Positions 7,164-15,588 of a stretch of DNA of 47,813 bases are shown piece after piece. The notes beneath the pieces are model-generated. The model did not search any database, was not told where the DNA came from, and was given only the letters and a program-made list of their open reading frames with translations. The translations under genes and the position numbers were made by a program. The stretch is taken from NCBI GenBank assembly GCA_944390115.1, contig CALXOW010000020.1:1-47813 (forward strand). The letters run 5' to 3'. Within the stretch, counting starts at the first letter, position 1. Each line of letters starts with the position of its first letter. This DNA comes from an uncultured Anaerobiospirillum sp. GTDB taxonomy: Bacteria > Pseudomonadota > Gammaproteobacteria > Enterobacterales > Succinivibrionaceae.

Positions 7164-10100
7164 AAGATCATTTCCTCTTCGGGGTTATAAGGCTTTTCCT
7201 CAGCGGCCTTACGCGCGGCCGCGTCCTTTTGGGCGGCCGCCCGCGCCGCCTCCTCTTCAGCGGCCGTGCCATGCTCATGCTGGATAAAGCTATCGATAAA
7301 GACGTCCTTTAACAGCTCAAACTCGGTTTGATCCGCTTGCGCCTGGGCCGCAGCATCTGGCAATTCTTCAGGGGCTTGCGCCGTAGCGTCCGCACCAGCT
7401 GCCTCACCTGCACCCGTGCCCTCATCGGCCTTTGGCTCAGCGTCCGTGCTGGCACTGAACTCAGCGGTCGGCTCTGCGCCCTGAGCTACCTCAGCGGCAT
7501 CATTCTCAGCGGCCGCAGTCGCGGTAGCGTCTTCAGCTGGAACTTCGTCCTCATCAGCCTTTGGCTCAGCAGTGGTGCTGCTTTCAGCGGCAGGCTTTGT
7601 GCCCTGAGCTACCTCAGTGGTGTCAGACTCAGCGGCCGAGGTCGCGGCTGCGTCTTCAGCTGGAGCTGTGGTCTCATCATCCTTTGGCTCAGTGTCCGTG
7701 CTGGCCTCAGTCTCGGAGGCTGATTCCTCGCCCTGAGCTGTTTCAGTGGCGTCAGTCTCAGTGGCGTCTTCAGCTGGAGCTGTGGCCTCATCAGCCTTTG
7801 GCTCAGCGTCCGTGCTGGCACTGGACTCAGCGGCTGGCTCTGCGCTCTGCGCTACCTCAGCGGCGTCAGACTCAGCAGCCGAAGTCGCGGTGGCATCTTC
7901 AGCTGGAGCAGTGGTCTCATCAGCCTTTGGCTCTGCGTCCGTGCTGGCATTGCTCTCAGCGGCAGGCTCTGCGTCTTGATTTACCTCAGCGGCGTCAGTC
8001 TCAGGGGCTGAAGTCTCGGCTGCGTCTTCAGCTGGAGCTGTGGTCTCATCAGCCTTTGGCTCAGCGTCCGTGCGGGCACTGCTCTCAACGGCAGACTCTG
8101 TGCCCTGAGCTACCTCAGTGGCCGAAGTCTCGGCTGCGTCTTCAGATGGAGTTGTGGTCTCATCAGCCTTTGGCTCAGCGTCCGTGCTGGCATTGCTCTC
8201 AGCAGCCGACTCTGCGCCCTGAGCTACTTCAGCGGCGTCAGTCTCAGGGGCTGAAGTCTCGGCTGCGTCTTCAGCTGGAGCTGTGGTCTCATCAGCCTTT
8301 GGCTCAGCGTCCGTGCTGGCAGTGTCCTCAGCGGCAGGCTCTGCGCCCTGAGCTACTTCAGTGGCGTTAGCCTCAGCGGTTGTGGTACCGTCTTTAGTCT
8401 CTGCTGGTTCTGCGCCAGGGGCAGCTTGCTCGTCTGAAGGTGTGGCTTCAGGTTGATCTGGGGTGGTGGTTGCGTCACTGATTGGGGTATCGCTGACTTG
8501 CTCTGGGGCATCACTTTCCGCTGCGCTTTGGGCGATGGCGCTGGTGGCGTCCGCTACTTCTACGGTGCCGTTTAAGACGCCCTTGGCGTCAGTTTGCTCC
8601 TTGGCCTGAGCGGTGGCGTCGTATTGTGGCAGGTACAGGCCAGGGCGCTGCGCGCCACGGCTTAAGGCGCGAATGGCAAAGCTAGGTTCTGCGGTGGTGC
8701 CGCCAAAAGATACTGTGGTCGTGCTGTCGCGCGCGGTGCTTACCATAAAGGCATTGCCCGAGAAATCGCGGTTTAACAAGTCAATGTTGACGCTAAAGCT
8801 GGCGTTGGCGGTGGCCAGGCCGATGCGCCCTTGCGTGCTGAGCTTGCCTGCTTGGAAGGTGGTGTCGGCCTCTAAGGTGTTGATGCCCGCGACCGAGCCT
8901 TGCAGCGCCGCTAAGAGCTCGGTGCCACTTAAGGTGTAATCCTGCTGCTTACCGCCATTGATGAGGTCTAAGCCGAAGTCTGAAATTAACAAGCCCGCTG
9001 AGTCTAAGTGGATCCGGCCACTTAAGTTTTGGAGCAGCGCGTCCTTGAGCCCCAGGTCCTGCCAATTGGTGAAACTGGAGGTCAGCTGGGCGTTGAGGTT
9101 GACCTTACCCGTGAGCATATGGCCAATAAGATTGGAGTTTAAGTCGGCACTTTCAAAGTCGCTGGCCTCTAAGGCAAAGGTGCTCATACCCGTGTCGCTC
9201 AGGCTTAAGGTGCCGCTAGCGCTCAAGCTTGCTTCCTGGAACTTGACCTGTGGTAAGTTAACTTGCAGCTGCTTGGGGGTTAAAGCGGCCTCCAGCTCAA
9301 TGTTACTAAAGAGCAAGTTGGAGTAAAGCAGGTTGTGTAGGTTCAGCTTGAGCTCGCCGTGATCGCTGGTCTTAAGCTGCCCTAAGAGCGTAGCTGGGGT
9401 GAGCTCGGTCTTAGCGGTCAGCTCGGTCTTGGTGGCCTGTTCAGGCTGGGTACCAGCGGTAGTCTTGGGCTTGGTATCAGCGGTAGTTTCAGGTTGCGCC
9501 GCTGCGGTCATCTCAGACGGCGTGCCAGGGCCCCACTGTAAGTTAGTGGCGCTGCCACTGATGCTTTGGATCGAAAGTGGGAGCTGGTTTAAGAACGAGA
9601 GAAACTCGAGGTTCTCAAAACTGCCCTGAGCGAGCTTAATGGTGTAGGCGTTGTCGTGCTGGAGAAAATCAAGGCGCGGTGGGTTTAAAGCCAGCTTGCT
9701 CTTTTCCAGCTTGATTTCGTCTAAGCTCAGTTCCTGGTGCTCACGGTCGAGCGTGCCCTTTAAGCTGTAGCTGCCCTCGTAGAGGCTGCCCTTAAAGTCA
9801 AAGGTGATCTGGTCGTCTTGGAGTTTAGCTGTACCCTTATTGTGCTCAAAGCTGGTCTGTAAGTTCGGAAAGGAGAGGGCGTCGATCGTGCCATCAAAGC
9901 GGGCGCTGAAGTGCTCGTGCCCGAGCTCTAAATCGTGGAGCTTACCGGAAATGCCCTGCATCACCATAGAGTGATAGTCGCTGTGCGTGCCTGCCTTGGG
10001 CGCTGCTTGGTTGGTGCGATCCTGCTTATTAGGGGCGCTTAAGGCCTGCTGGTCATTGGTGTAAATGACCTCGCTTAAGTTAACGGTGCGGGCGCTTAGA

Positions 10101-10942
10101 TTGAGACCGACCTGAGGTCGACCTAATTCATGCAAAATGACTTTGGAAAGGTTGAGCTCGTCGAAGATGAGGTCGGCGTTGCCGCTTTGGCTAAAGCCCT
10201 CGGCGCTGCTAAAGCCGGTGTTATTGCCAGAGCTGGAGGCGCTGGCCTGGGGCAGGTAACGGCCTTGGCCTGAGACCATGCCGCCTAACATGGCGGCGGT
10301 GAAATTCTCAATGTTAAGGCCGGCTTGGTCGTGGGCAAATTGTAAGGAGAGGTCCTTGACCGGGCTCTCCAGGAGCTCAGCTTCGGGGGCGGCAATGGCA
10401 CCCGATCTAAAGGTCAGGCCTTCTTCGGGATTGAAGCCCACGTTATTTAAGCGGATGGTGGCGTCCTTGGTGTGCAGAAATTGGGTCTTCACTGGGGTGT
10501 GGTGAAAGCGCACTAAGGTCGCGTAAATGCTGTGGTAGCCTAAGCGGTTTGCGGTGAGAGCTTGTAAGTCCTCAGGGGTAATGGTGACGCCATTTAAGTA
10601 CAGGTCGTTGATCTCAAGGCGCTCCTCACTTAAGGCGCTGCGCAGGTCATACTCAAGGTACAGCTCACCGAGCTTGGAGCTGCCAAAGCTTACGTCGTAG
10701 AGCTTGATGACATCAGGGTAAAGCGGCGAGAACTCAGCGTCGCCAATCGTGACCTCAAAACCGGTCTTGGCGCTTAAGTAGGTGCCCAGAGGCTTTTTGA
10801 TTTGGCTGCCATTGAAGAAGAGCACAATGAGCACAAAGCCAATCACGACCATCAGGCCGAGCGTCATCAGGGCCTTGGTCAGAAAGCCTAAAACTTTGCT
10901 ATGCGAGCGTTGGGCTCGTCTTTTGTGGTAAAGACCAACCAT
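7160..10942 (-). CDS. AsmA-family envelope protein with a long Ala/Glu/Thr repeat tail
   Basis: A 1260-residue protein. One N-terminal transmembrane helix (about residues 20-45) follows a basic segment. The AsmA-like pattern comes next (KKPLGTYLSAKTGFEVTIGD, then EINDLYLNGVTI) and beta-rich repeats run to about residue 790. This family spans the periplasm and is linked to phospholipid transport between membranes; E. coli members include AsmA, TamB and YhdP. Residues about 850-1170 form an acidic tandem array with the core ASTDAEPKADETTAPAEDA, and the C-terminus is Ala/Glu/Lys-rich (AARAAAQKDAAARKAAEEKP). A smaller low-complexity Thr/Glu insert (KPKTTAGTQPEQATKTE) lies near residue 485. The tail is not part of the AsmA domain and is presumably disordered. 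No clear ribosome site precedes the ATG at 10942. The exact paralogue cannot be assigned. Confidence 0.85.
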   Translation of the reverse strand: MVGLYHKRRAQRSHSKVLGFLTKALMTLGLMVVIGFVLIVLFFNGSQIKKPLGTYLSAKTGFEVTIGDAEFSPLYPDVIKLYDVSFGSSKLGELYLEYDLRSALSEERLEINDLYLNGVTITPEDLQALTANRLGYHSIYATLVRFHHTPVKTQFLHTKDATIRLNNVGFNPEEGLTFRSGAIAAPEAELLESPVKDLSLQFAHDQAGLNIENFTAAMLGGMVSGQGRYLPQASASSSGNNTGFSSAEGFSQSGNADLIFDELNLSKVILHELGRPQVGLNLSARTVNLSEVIYTNDQQALSAPNKQDRTNQAAPKAGTHSDYHSMVMQGISGKLHDLELGHEHFSARFDGTIDALSFPNLQTSFEHNKGTAKLQDDQITFDFKGSLYEGSYSLKGTLDREHQELSLDEIKLEKSKLALNPPRLDFLQHDNAYTIKLAQGSFENLEFLSFLNQLPLSIQSISGSATNLQWGPGTPSEMTAAAQPETTADTKPKTTAGTQPEQATKTELTAKTELTPATLLGQLKTSDHGELKLNLHNLLYSNLLFSNIELEAALTPKQLQVNLPQVKFQEASLSASGTLSLSDTGMSTFALEASDFESADLNSNLIGHMLTGKVNLNAQLTSSFTNWQDLGLKDALLQNLSGRIHLDSAGLLISDFGLDLINGGKQQDYTLSGTELLAALQGSVAGINTLEADTTFQAGKLSTQGRIGLATANASFSVNIDLLNRDFSGNAFMVSTARDSTTTVSFGGTTAEPSFAIRALSRGAQRPGLYLPQYDATAQAKEQTDAKGVLNGTVEVADATSAIAQSAAESDAPEQVSDTPISDATTTPDQPEATPSDEQAAPGAEPAETKDGTTTAEANATEVAQGAEPAAEDTASTDAEPKADETTAPAEDAAETSAPETDAAEVAQGAESAAESNASTDAEPKADETTTPSEDAAETSATEVAQGTESAVESSARTDAEPKADETTAPAEDAAETSAPETDAAEVNQDAEPAAESNASTDAEPKADETTAPAEDATATSAAESDAAEVAQSAEPAAESSASTDAEPKADEATAPAEDATETDATETAQGEESASETEASTDTEPKDDETTAPAEDAAATSAAESDTTEVAQGTKPAAESSTTAEPKADEDEVPAEDATATAAAENDAAEVAQGAEPTAEFSASTDAEPKADEGTGAGEAAGADATAQAPEELPDAAAQAQADQTEFELLKDVFIDSFIQHEHGTAAEEEAARAAAQKDAAARKAAEEKPYNPEEEMIF
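7420..8400. repeat. Coding tandem repeats in the AsmA-like gene
   Basis: About eight diverged copies of a 38- or 43-codon unit (about 114 or 129 bp) lie head to tail. Each codes for a stretch like EVAQG-EPAAES-ASTDAEPKADETTAPAEDA. Two unit lengths arise from presence or absence of a five-residue piece (PETDA or AESDA). High nucleotide similarity between copies suggests recent expansion and possible length variation among strains. Antisense frames across this array are by-products of its composition. Confidence 0.9.
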
Positions 10943-11312
10943 GAACTAAAGCACCGCCGATAAAAGCCAAGAGCAAGCTTTTGCTTGCTGTCCCCACCTC
11001 ACTTATGGGAATCTGTGCCCACAAGCTCCCTTAGTATAGCCGAAATGTAGGCCATGCTTGGCGTTAATGCCGGACGTTGGCTGCGCTGCCATGGGCGCAC
11101 GCTACTGCCGGATAGTGCGCACTAAGTTGCGCGCTCAGTGCGTGATGAGGTGCACGCGGCTCTTGGTCGCGTGAACGGGCGGATTAAGTGGCGTGAGTGG
11201 ACGCACTGAGTGGTGGCATTGTTCCACTTGATGGCGCCCTTATTTGGTGCCTTGCTTAGCCTGAGTGGCGTGTCGTTAGCCCGGCGTATGCCCTTAGCCC
11301 GGTGGCGTGCTC
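10943..11312. other. Gap between recG and the AsmA-like gene
   Basis: About 370 bp with no supported gene. It contains GC-rich imperfect direct repeats (TTAGCCCGG-like units at 11275-11320, reaching the end of recG) and should hold the promoter of the AsmA-like gene. No convincing promoter or terminator was found. Confidence 0.5.
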
Positions 11313-13454
11313 TTAGCCCGCCAGATGGCTGGAGACTTGGCCGTTCTCTGGGCTTAAGACCTCTGGGAACCAGCGCAAAATGAGATTACGCGTGCACTGA
11401 GGGTCATGCTCAAAGATGGCGTGGGCCGCCCGCTGGGCATTGGTCATCAGGTCGTAGTCGCGGTGCATATCGGCAAAACGGAAGTTTTCCTTGCCTGTTT
11501 GCTGAGCGCCAAAGAACTCGCCCGCGCCGCGCATCAAGAGGTCTTGGTTGGCGATCTCAAAGCCGTTGGTGGTGCTGCGCATTACCTCGAGGCGCTGGCG
11601 CGCGCGCTCCTTGCGCTCTAAGACGCTCGGATCATCGCTTTCGATCTCTTGGTACATCAAGAGGCAGAACGAAGGCTTGGTGCCACGGCCGACACGTCCG
11701 CGCAGCTGGTGCAGCTGTGCCAGTCCCAGGCGGTCGGAGTTTTCAATCACGATCACTGTGGCATTAGGCACATCCACGCCCACCTCCACGATGGTGGTAG
11801 CGACCAAGATTTGGAGCTCATTGCGCACAAATTGCTCCATGACCTCGTTCTTGGCCTTTTCGCTCATTTGGGAGTGCAACAGGCCGACCTTGAGGTTAGG
11901 CAGCTTGGCTTGCAGCTCACTAAAGCGCTTCTTGGCTGAGCCCGTTTCGATCATTTCCGTGTCTTCAATCAAAGGGCAGACCCAATAAGCTTGGTTGCCT
12001 TGGCTGCAGTGAGCGTGGAGGTGCTCCATGACCTCGTTGATTTTGCTGTTGGCAATCACGGAGGTGGAGATCGGGGTGCGGCCTTTCGGCAGCATATCGA
12101 TGGTCGAAACGTCGCAATCGTCGGTGAGCGCCAGCTGCAAGGAGCGCGGAATGGGGGTTGCGGTCATAAGCAATTCGTGGGCGCTGTGCTCGGCCGGGGC
12201 CTTGTTGAGCAGGGCCTCACGTTGGTCCACGCCAAAGCGGTGCTGCTCATCGACGATGACCAAGCTTAAGTTTTGGTAGGTGAGCGCTTGCTGGAACAGG
12301 GCGTGGGTGCCGACAAAGACTTTGATCGAGCCGTCGGCGGCTTGGGCCATGATATCAGTGCGCTCTTTTTTCTTGAGGCTGCCAATGACCAGCCCGACCT
12401 CAATGCCGAGCGGCGCAAATAACTCTTGGAGCTTCTTGTGGTGCTGCTTGGCCAAAAGCTCGGTCGGCGCCAGCATGGCCGCTTGCAGGCCATTTTGGGC
12501 AAATTGCAAGATTGCCATCGCCGCCACCAAGGTCTTACCTGAGCCCACGTCACCGTGGACCAAGCGGTTCATAGCCTTAGGCTTGGTGCAATCGCTCATG
12601 ATTTCGCCAAAGACTCTAAGCTGGGCCGGGGTCGGGGTAAAGGGGAGGCTCGCGATGAGACGCTGCTGCGCGGCCTCATCGATTTTGAGGGCGGGCGCGG
12701 CCTTGACGCTTTGGCGTGCCTTGAGCTCTAAGATCGAGAGCTTATAAGCGACCAGCTCCTCAAAGCAAATGCGCTGGAAACTGCGCAGCGCCTCTAAGGG
12801 CACAATGCTGTGGTTGGGATCAGGCTCAGGGTTATGGGTCTCGATTAAGGCCTGGGTGATATCGCTGTCGTAAGGATTTAAGGTGACCGGCAGGTACTCC
12901 TCGAGCGGATGGCGCGCCAGGGTATCAAGCGCGAGCTGCTCGATTTGCCGCATCTGATTTTGGCTTAAACCGGAGGTTAAGTGATAGACCGGGGACAGGC
13001 GCGACGGCATCTCAATTTCATTGCTGTTAATGAATTGCACCTCAGGGTGCATGATTGAGACTTGCAGATGAGGTCCGTAGTAAGACTTGTTGACCATGCC
13101 CCACGCGAGCACCGTGGTGCCGACCTCAAAGCGCTTTAAATAGCTCTCGGAAGTATGGAAAAAGAGCAGCTTGATGCGCGTGCCTTCATGGTCTTGGGCG
13201 GCAATCTCGGTGACTTTGGCCTTGATGCGGGGCGCGCCGGTGATCGTGAGCAGTAAGGCACAAGGCACATTCTCCTCGGGATTACTGGCGACCGAGCGGA
13301 TATAGGTGCGATCTTCAAAGCGGAAGGGCAGATTTAAGATCAAATCGTAGAGGTTGTGCAGCCCGAGGCGCCCGAGCTTGGCGAGCGTCTGTTCACCTAC
13401 CCCCTTAATGGTCGACAAGGGGGTCGCAATAAATTGGGCATCTTGTCCTGGCAT
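11313..13454 (-). CDS. recG: ATP-dependent DNA helicase RecG
   Basis: A superfamily 2 helicase that remodels stalled replication forks and Holliday junctions. The N-terminal wedge/OB domain covers about residues 15-170. Helicase motifs follow: HGDVGSGKTL (Walker A), VDEQHRFG (motif II), TATPIPR (motif III), IVEVGVDVPNA (motif V) and QLRGRVGRG (motif VI). The C-terminal signature GAGEFFGAQQTG is present. ATG 13454 is chosen because GGGAGG lies eight bases upstream; an ATG six codons earlier (13472) has no ribosome site. At 713 residues it is slightly longer than E. coli RecG (693). Confidence 0.97.
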   Translation of the reverse strand: MPGQDAQFIATPLSTIKGVGEQTLAKLGRLGLHNLYDLILNLPFRFEDRTYIRSVASNPEENVPCALLLTITGAPRIKAKVTEIAAQDHEGTRIKLLFFHTSESYLKRFEVGTTVLAWGMVNKSYYGPHLQVSIMHPEVQFINSNEIEMPSRLSPVYHLTSGLSQNQMRQIEQLALDTLARHPLEEYLPVTLNPYDSDITQALIETHNPEPDPNHSIVPLEALRSFQRICFEELVAYKLSILELKARQSVKAAPALKIDEAAQQRLIASLPFTPTPAQLRVFGEIMSDCTKPKAMNRLVHGDVGSGKTLVAAMAILQFAQNGLQAAMLAPTELLAKQHHKKLQELFAPLGIEVGLVIGSLKKKERTDIMAQAADGSIKVFVGTHALFQQALTYQNLSLVIVDEQHRFGVDQREALLNKAPAEHSAHELLMTATPIPRSLQLALTDDCDVSTIDMLPKGRTPISTSVIANSKINEVMEHLHAHCSQGNQAYWVCPLIEDTEMIETGSAKKRFSELQAKLPNLKVGLLHSQMSEKAKNEVMEQFVRNELQILVATTIVEVGVDVPNATVIVIENSDRLGLAQLHQLRGRVGRGTKPSFCLLMYQEIESDDPSVLERKERARQRLEVMRSTTNGFEIANQDLLMRGAGEFFGAQQTGKENFRFADMHRDYDLMTNAQRAAHAIFEHDPQCTRNLILRWFPEVLSPENGQVSSHLAG

Positions 13455-13531
13455 GGCACTATCCTCCCGCATGCTTACTAATTTAAGTATAGCCTAAAAA
13501 CTAAGCGCCATGTCAACTCTTATAGCAAATT

Positions 13532-13906
13532 CTAGGGCTTTGCCGCAGAATCAGGTTGCTCCTGGGTGGGCTCAGGCTGAGTATGGGTTTGTTGCCCGTC
13601 CCCTGCTGTGATCTGGGAGGCGCTTGTTTCCTGGAAGGTGGTTGTTTCCTGGGAGGCGCTTGTTGTCTGGGGCTCGGGTGCGTCGTGCGGGGTTGGGGCG
13701 ACTAAGGCCGTGAGTAGGCCAGAGAGCTGCGCGCGCTTGAGCGCCCGATAGCGCCAGATGAAGTAGGGGCTCAGAGTCAGCAGCAAGATTCCTGAAACCA
13801 AGAATTGGTTGGCGATGGCAAAGCGATGCGCGATGGCGGCACCGGCAAATGGGCCCAACATGCTGCCAAATTGGCGAGCCATGGTGCTTGCTTGTGAAAT
13901 TTTATT
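13532..13906 (-). pseudogene. 3' remnant of an MFS transporter gene
   Basis: The frame translates to the end of a major facilitator transporter: NKISQASTMARQFGSMLGPF, then two hydrophobic helices resembling TM11-12 (FAGAAIAHRF, LVSGILLLTLSPYFIWRY), then a hydrophilic Thr/Gln/Pro-rich tail. The other ten or so helices are absent. The frame starts only inside the pssA terminator hairpin, and intact pssA lies directly upstream, so the 5' part has been deleted rather than frameshifted. A small expressed two-helix membrane peptide cannot be excluded, but there is no good start or ribosome site. Confidence 0.6.
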
Positions 13907-13919
13907 TTTGTCCGCACAG

Positions 13920-13952
13920 AAAAAAGCCCATGAAGCCAGACGGCGCATGGGC
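13920..13952 (-). terminator. Rho-independent terminator of pssA
   Basis: A 7-bp stem (GCCCATG at 13926-13932 with CATGGGC at 13946-13952) is followed on the minus strand by six T residues. It is 60 bp beyond the pssA stop and marks the junction with the truncated MFS sequence. Confidence 0.82.
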
Positions 13953-14015
13953 AGTAGTGGCGCAGGGCGGTGCGCCGTAGCAGCGGCGCTGGCTGTAGCC
14001 GGAGCGCGGCTTGGC

Positions 14016-15392
14016 CTAGAGCAGGCGCTTTAAGATTACCAAGGCCCGTAATCTTCGTACCTGCTTTAAGATCTTGCGTACGTGCTCAGGATAATCGTCG
14101 ATCGTCTGCAAGTCCTCAGGCTTTAACACCTGGGTGGTGTCGCGCAGAATGTACTGCTTTTCGTGCATGAACTTCTCTTGGAGCAGATGATTAGGGTCAT
14201 GGACAATCATGCCATTTTCCAAATCTAGGCCCCAGGCGCGCGGATTTAAGTTGTTGCCCGTGATCACCGCGATCGTGCGATCGACAAAGAAGCCCTTTAA
14301 GTGGTAGGTGTTATTGTCCTTACGCCACAGGTGCACCTTGAGCTGACCTGAGTCAATCTGCGCTTGAAAGCGTGCCACAAAGTCACGCAGGTTCTGCTCA
14401 TAGACGTAGGGGATGGCACCGATGGTGGAAAAGGGCTCATCTTCGGGGATATAGAAGTCATTGGCGACCTTATCGCCCACCACCAAGGTGATCTTGATAT
14501 CGCGCTTTAAGGCTAGCTCGATATGCTCTAACACTTCCTTGGGCGGATTGAAGTAAGGCGTGCACATGAACAAGCTTTCCCGTGCCGCATCAATCGCCCA
14601 GATGAGGGAGCGGTTGAGCAAATTGTTCTTGCCCAGGCCCACTAATGGGGTAATGCCCACCTCGTCATCATGCAGCTTGCGCGTGCCCTTAAACTCGTAC
14701 TGGCTTTGGGTGAGATTGCGCTGGAGCGCCTTGATCTCGTTTTTGATTTCCTTGGCTGGCTTGACCGGACCTTGCGAGAAGTCTTGCACCGCATAGTTTT
14801 GGTGGAACACTTCATTGCAGTAACGGCATAGGGTGTCCGCTAGCTCCTTGGAGTGGATCTCGTGATAGCGATCGAGGCGGTAACGGGCTCGGTTGTAGTT
14901 TAAGTACACATTGTTGATACTCGCGCCCGAGTAGAGCACGGTGTCATCAAAGACCAAGCCCTTTAAGTGCATCACGCCAAAGATTTCACGGCGCTTGACC
15001 GGCACGCCGTAGATCGCCGGGACCACTTCCTTGCCCTTGGCCCAATCGGCGTACATCTGAGCGTTGGTGCGGCCCCCGGCCTCGCCAATGCGGCCGCGTT
15101 GGGCGCGATGGAAATCGACGTAGATGCGAATGTACAACTGCGGATTGCGTGCTTGGGCCTCATAGAGGGCTTGCATGATCTCTTGGCCCGCCTCGTCGTC
15201 TTGCAGATAGAGCAAGGTCATCATAATGCGCTCTTGAGCCTTGGCGATAAGCTCTAAGATGCGCTGATGAAACAGCGAAGGGCGCTCGAGCACGCTATAG
15301 TCGTTGGCCTTGACTGCAATTTGCGGGGTGCGTTGCAGCCGAGTTTGGCTATAGAGCGTGGTCGGAGAATTATTTTTTAACAAGCCGAACAT
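14016..15392 (-). CDS. pssA: CDP-diacylglycerol-serine O-phosphatidyltransferase (PssA)
   Basis: Makes phosphatidylserine from CDP-diacylglycerol and serine, the first committed step to phosphatidylethanolamine. It belongs to the phospholipase D superfamily type found in gammaproteobacteria. Two HKD motifs are visible: VMHLKGLVFDD (His142, Lys144, Asp149) and NTYHLKGFFVDRT in the second half. Matching E. coli PssA blocks include DFHRAQRGRIG, LYSGASINNVYL and GDKVANDFYIPEDEPF. At 458 residues it is close to E. coli (451). The basic C-terminus (RKILKQVRRLRALVILKRLL) fits membrane association. ATG 15392 is the only sensible start; the ribosome site is weak. Confidence 0.97.
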   Translation of the reverse strand: MFGLLKNNSPTTLYSQTRLQRTPQIAVKANDYSVLERPSLFHQRILELIAKAQERIMMTLLYLQDDEAGQEIMQALYEAQARNPQLYIRIYVDFHRAQRGRIGEAGGRTNAQMYADWAKGKEVVPAIYGVPVKRREIFGVMHLKGLVFDDTVLYSGASINNVYLNYNRARYRLDRYHEIHSKELADTLCRYCNEVFHQNYAVQDFSQGPVKPAKEIKNEIKALQRNLTQSQYEFKGTRKLHDDEVGITPLVGLGKNNLLNRSLIWAIDAARESLFMCTPYFNPPKEVLEHIELALKRDIKITLVVGDKVANDFYIPEDEPFSTIGAIPYVYEQNLRDFVARFQAQIDSGQLKVHLWRKDNNTYHLKGFFVDRTIAVITGNNLNPRAWGLDLENGMIVHDPNHLLQEKFMHEKQYILRDTTQVLKPEDLQTIDDYPEHVRKILKQVRRLRALVILKRLL

Positions 15393-15500
15393 GCCAATGT
15401 TAATCCTTGAGAGCCCGCCTTTACGTGCGGGGCGCAGTCACACATCCTGAATGGAGTAAAAGCCCATAATAACAAAGCTTGGTGCCATTTTTAGCAAGTT

Positions 15501-15543
15501 TCTGGCGGGAACCAGATGCGGTAGCCCCCTTAACGGGGCTACC
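15501..15543 (-). terminator. Hairpins after the aminopeptidase gene, weak terminator
   Basis: A perfect 9-bp stem, GGTAGCCCC (15520-15528) with GGGGCTACC (15535-15543), and a second small stem TCTGG/CCAGA (15501-15516) lie just beyond the aminopeptidase stop codon. There is no strong U-tract, so this is tentative. Confidence 0.4.
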
Positions 15544-15588
15544 CTCAGGCACCTGTAACAAGGCGCCTGCTAAAAAGGCGGGGCGGCC

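Noticed and set aside
7328-8370. Long plus-strand frames opposite the AsmA-like repeats
   Set aside because: They mirror the repeat array on the other strand and encode Gln/Arg/Leu/Ser-biased nonsense with no start signal or motif.
7420-8400. Regular 114/129-bp repeats as a possible CRISPR array
   Set aside because: The repeats are in frame, contiguous and protein-coding; there are no unique spacers and no cas genes.
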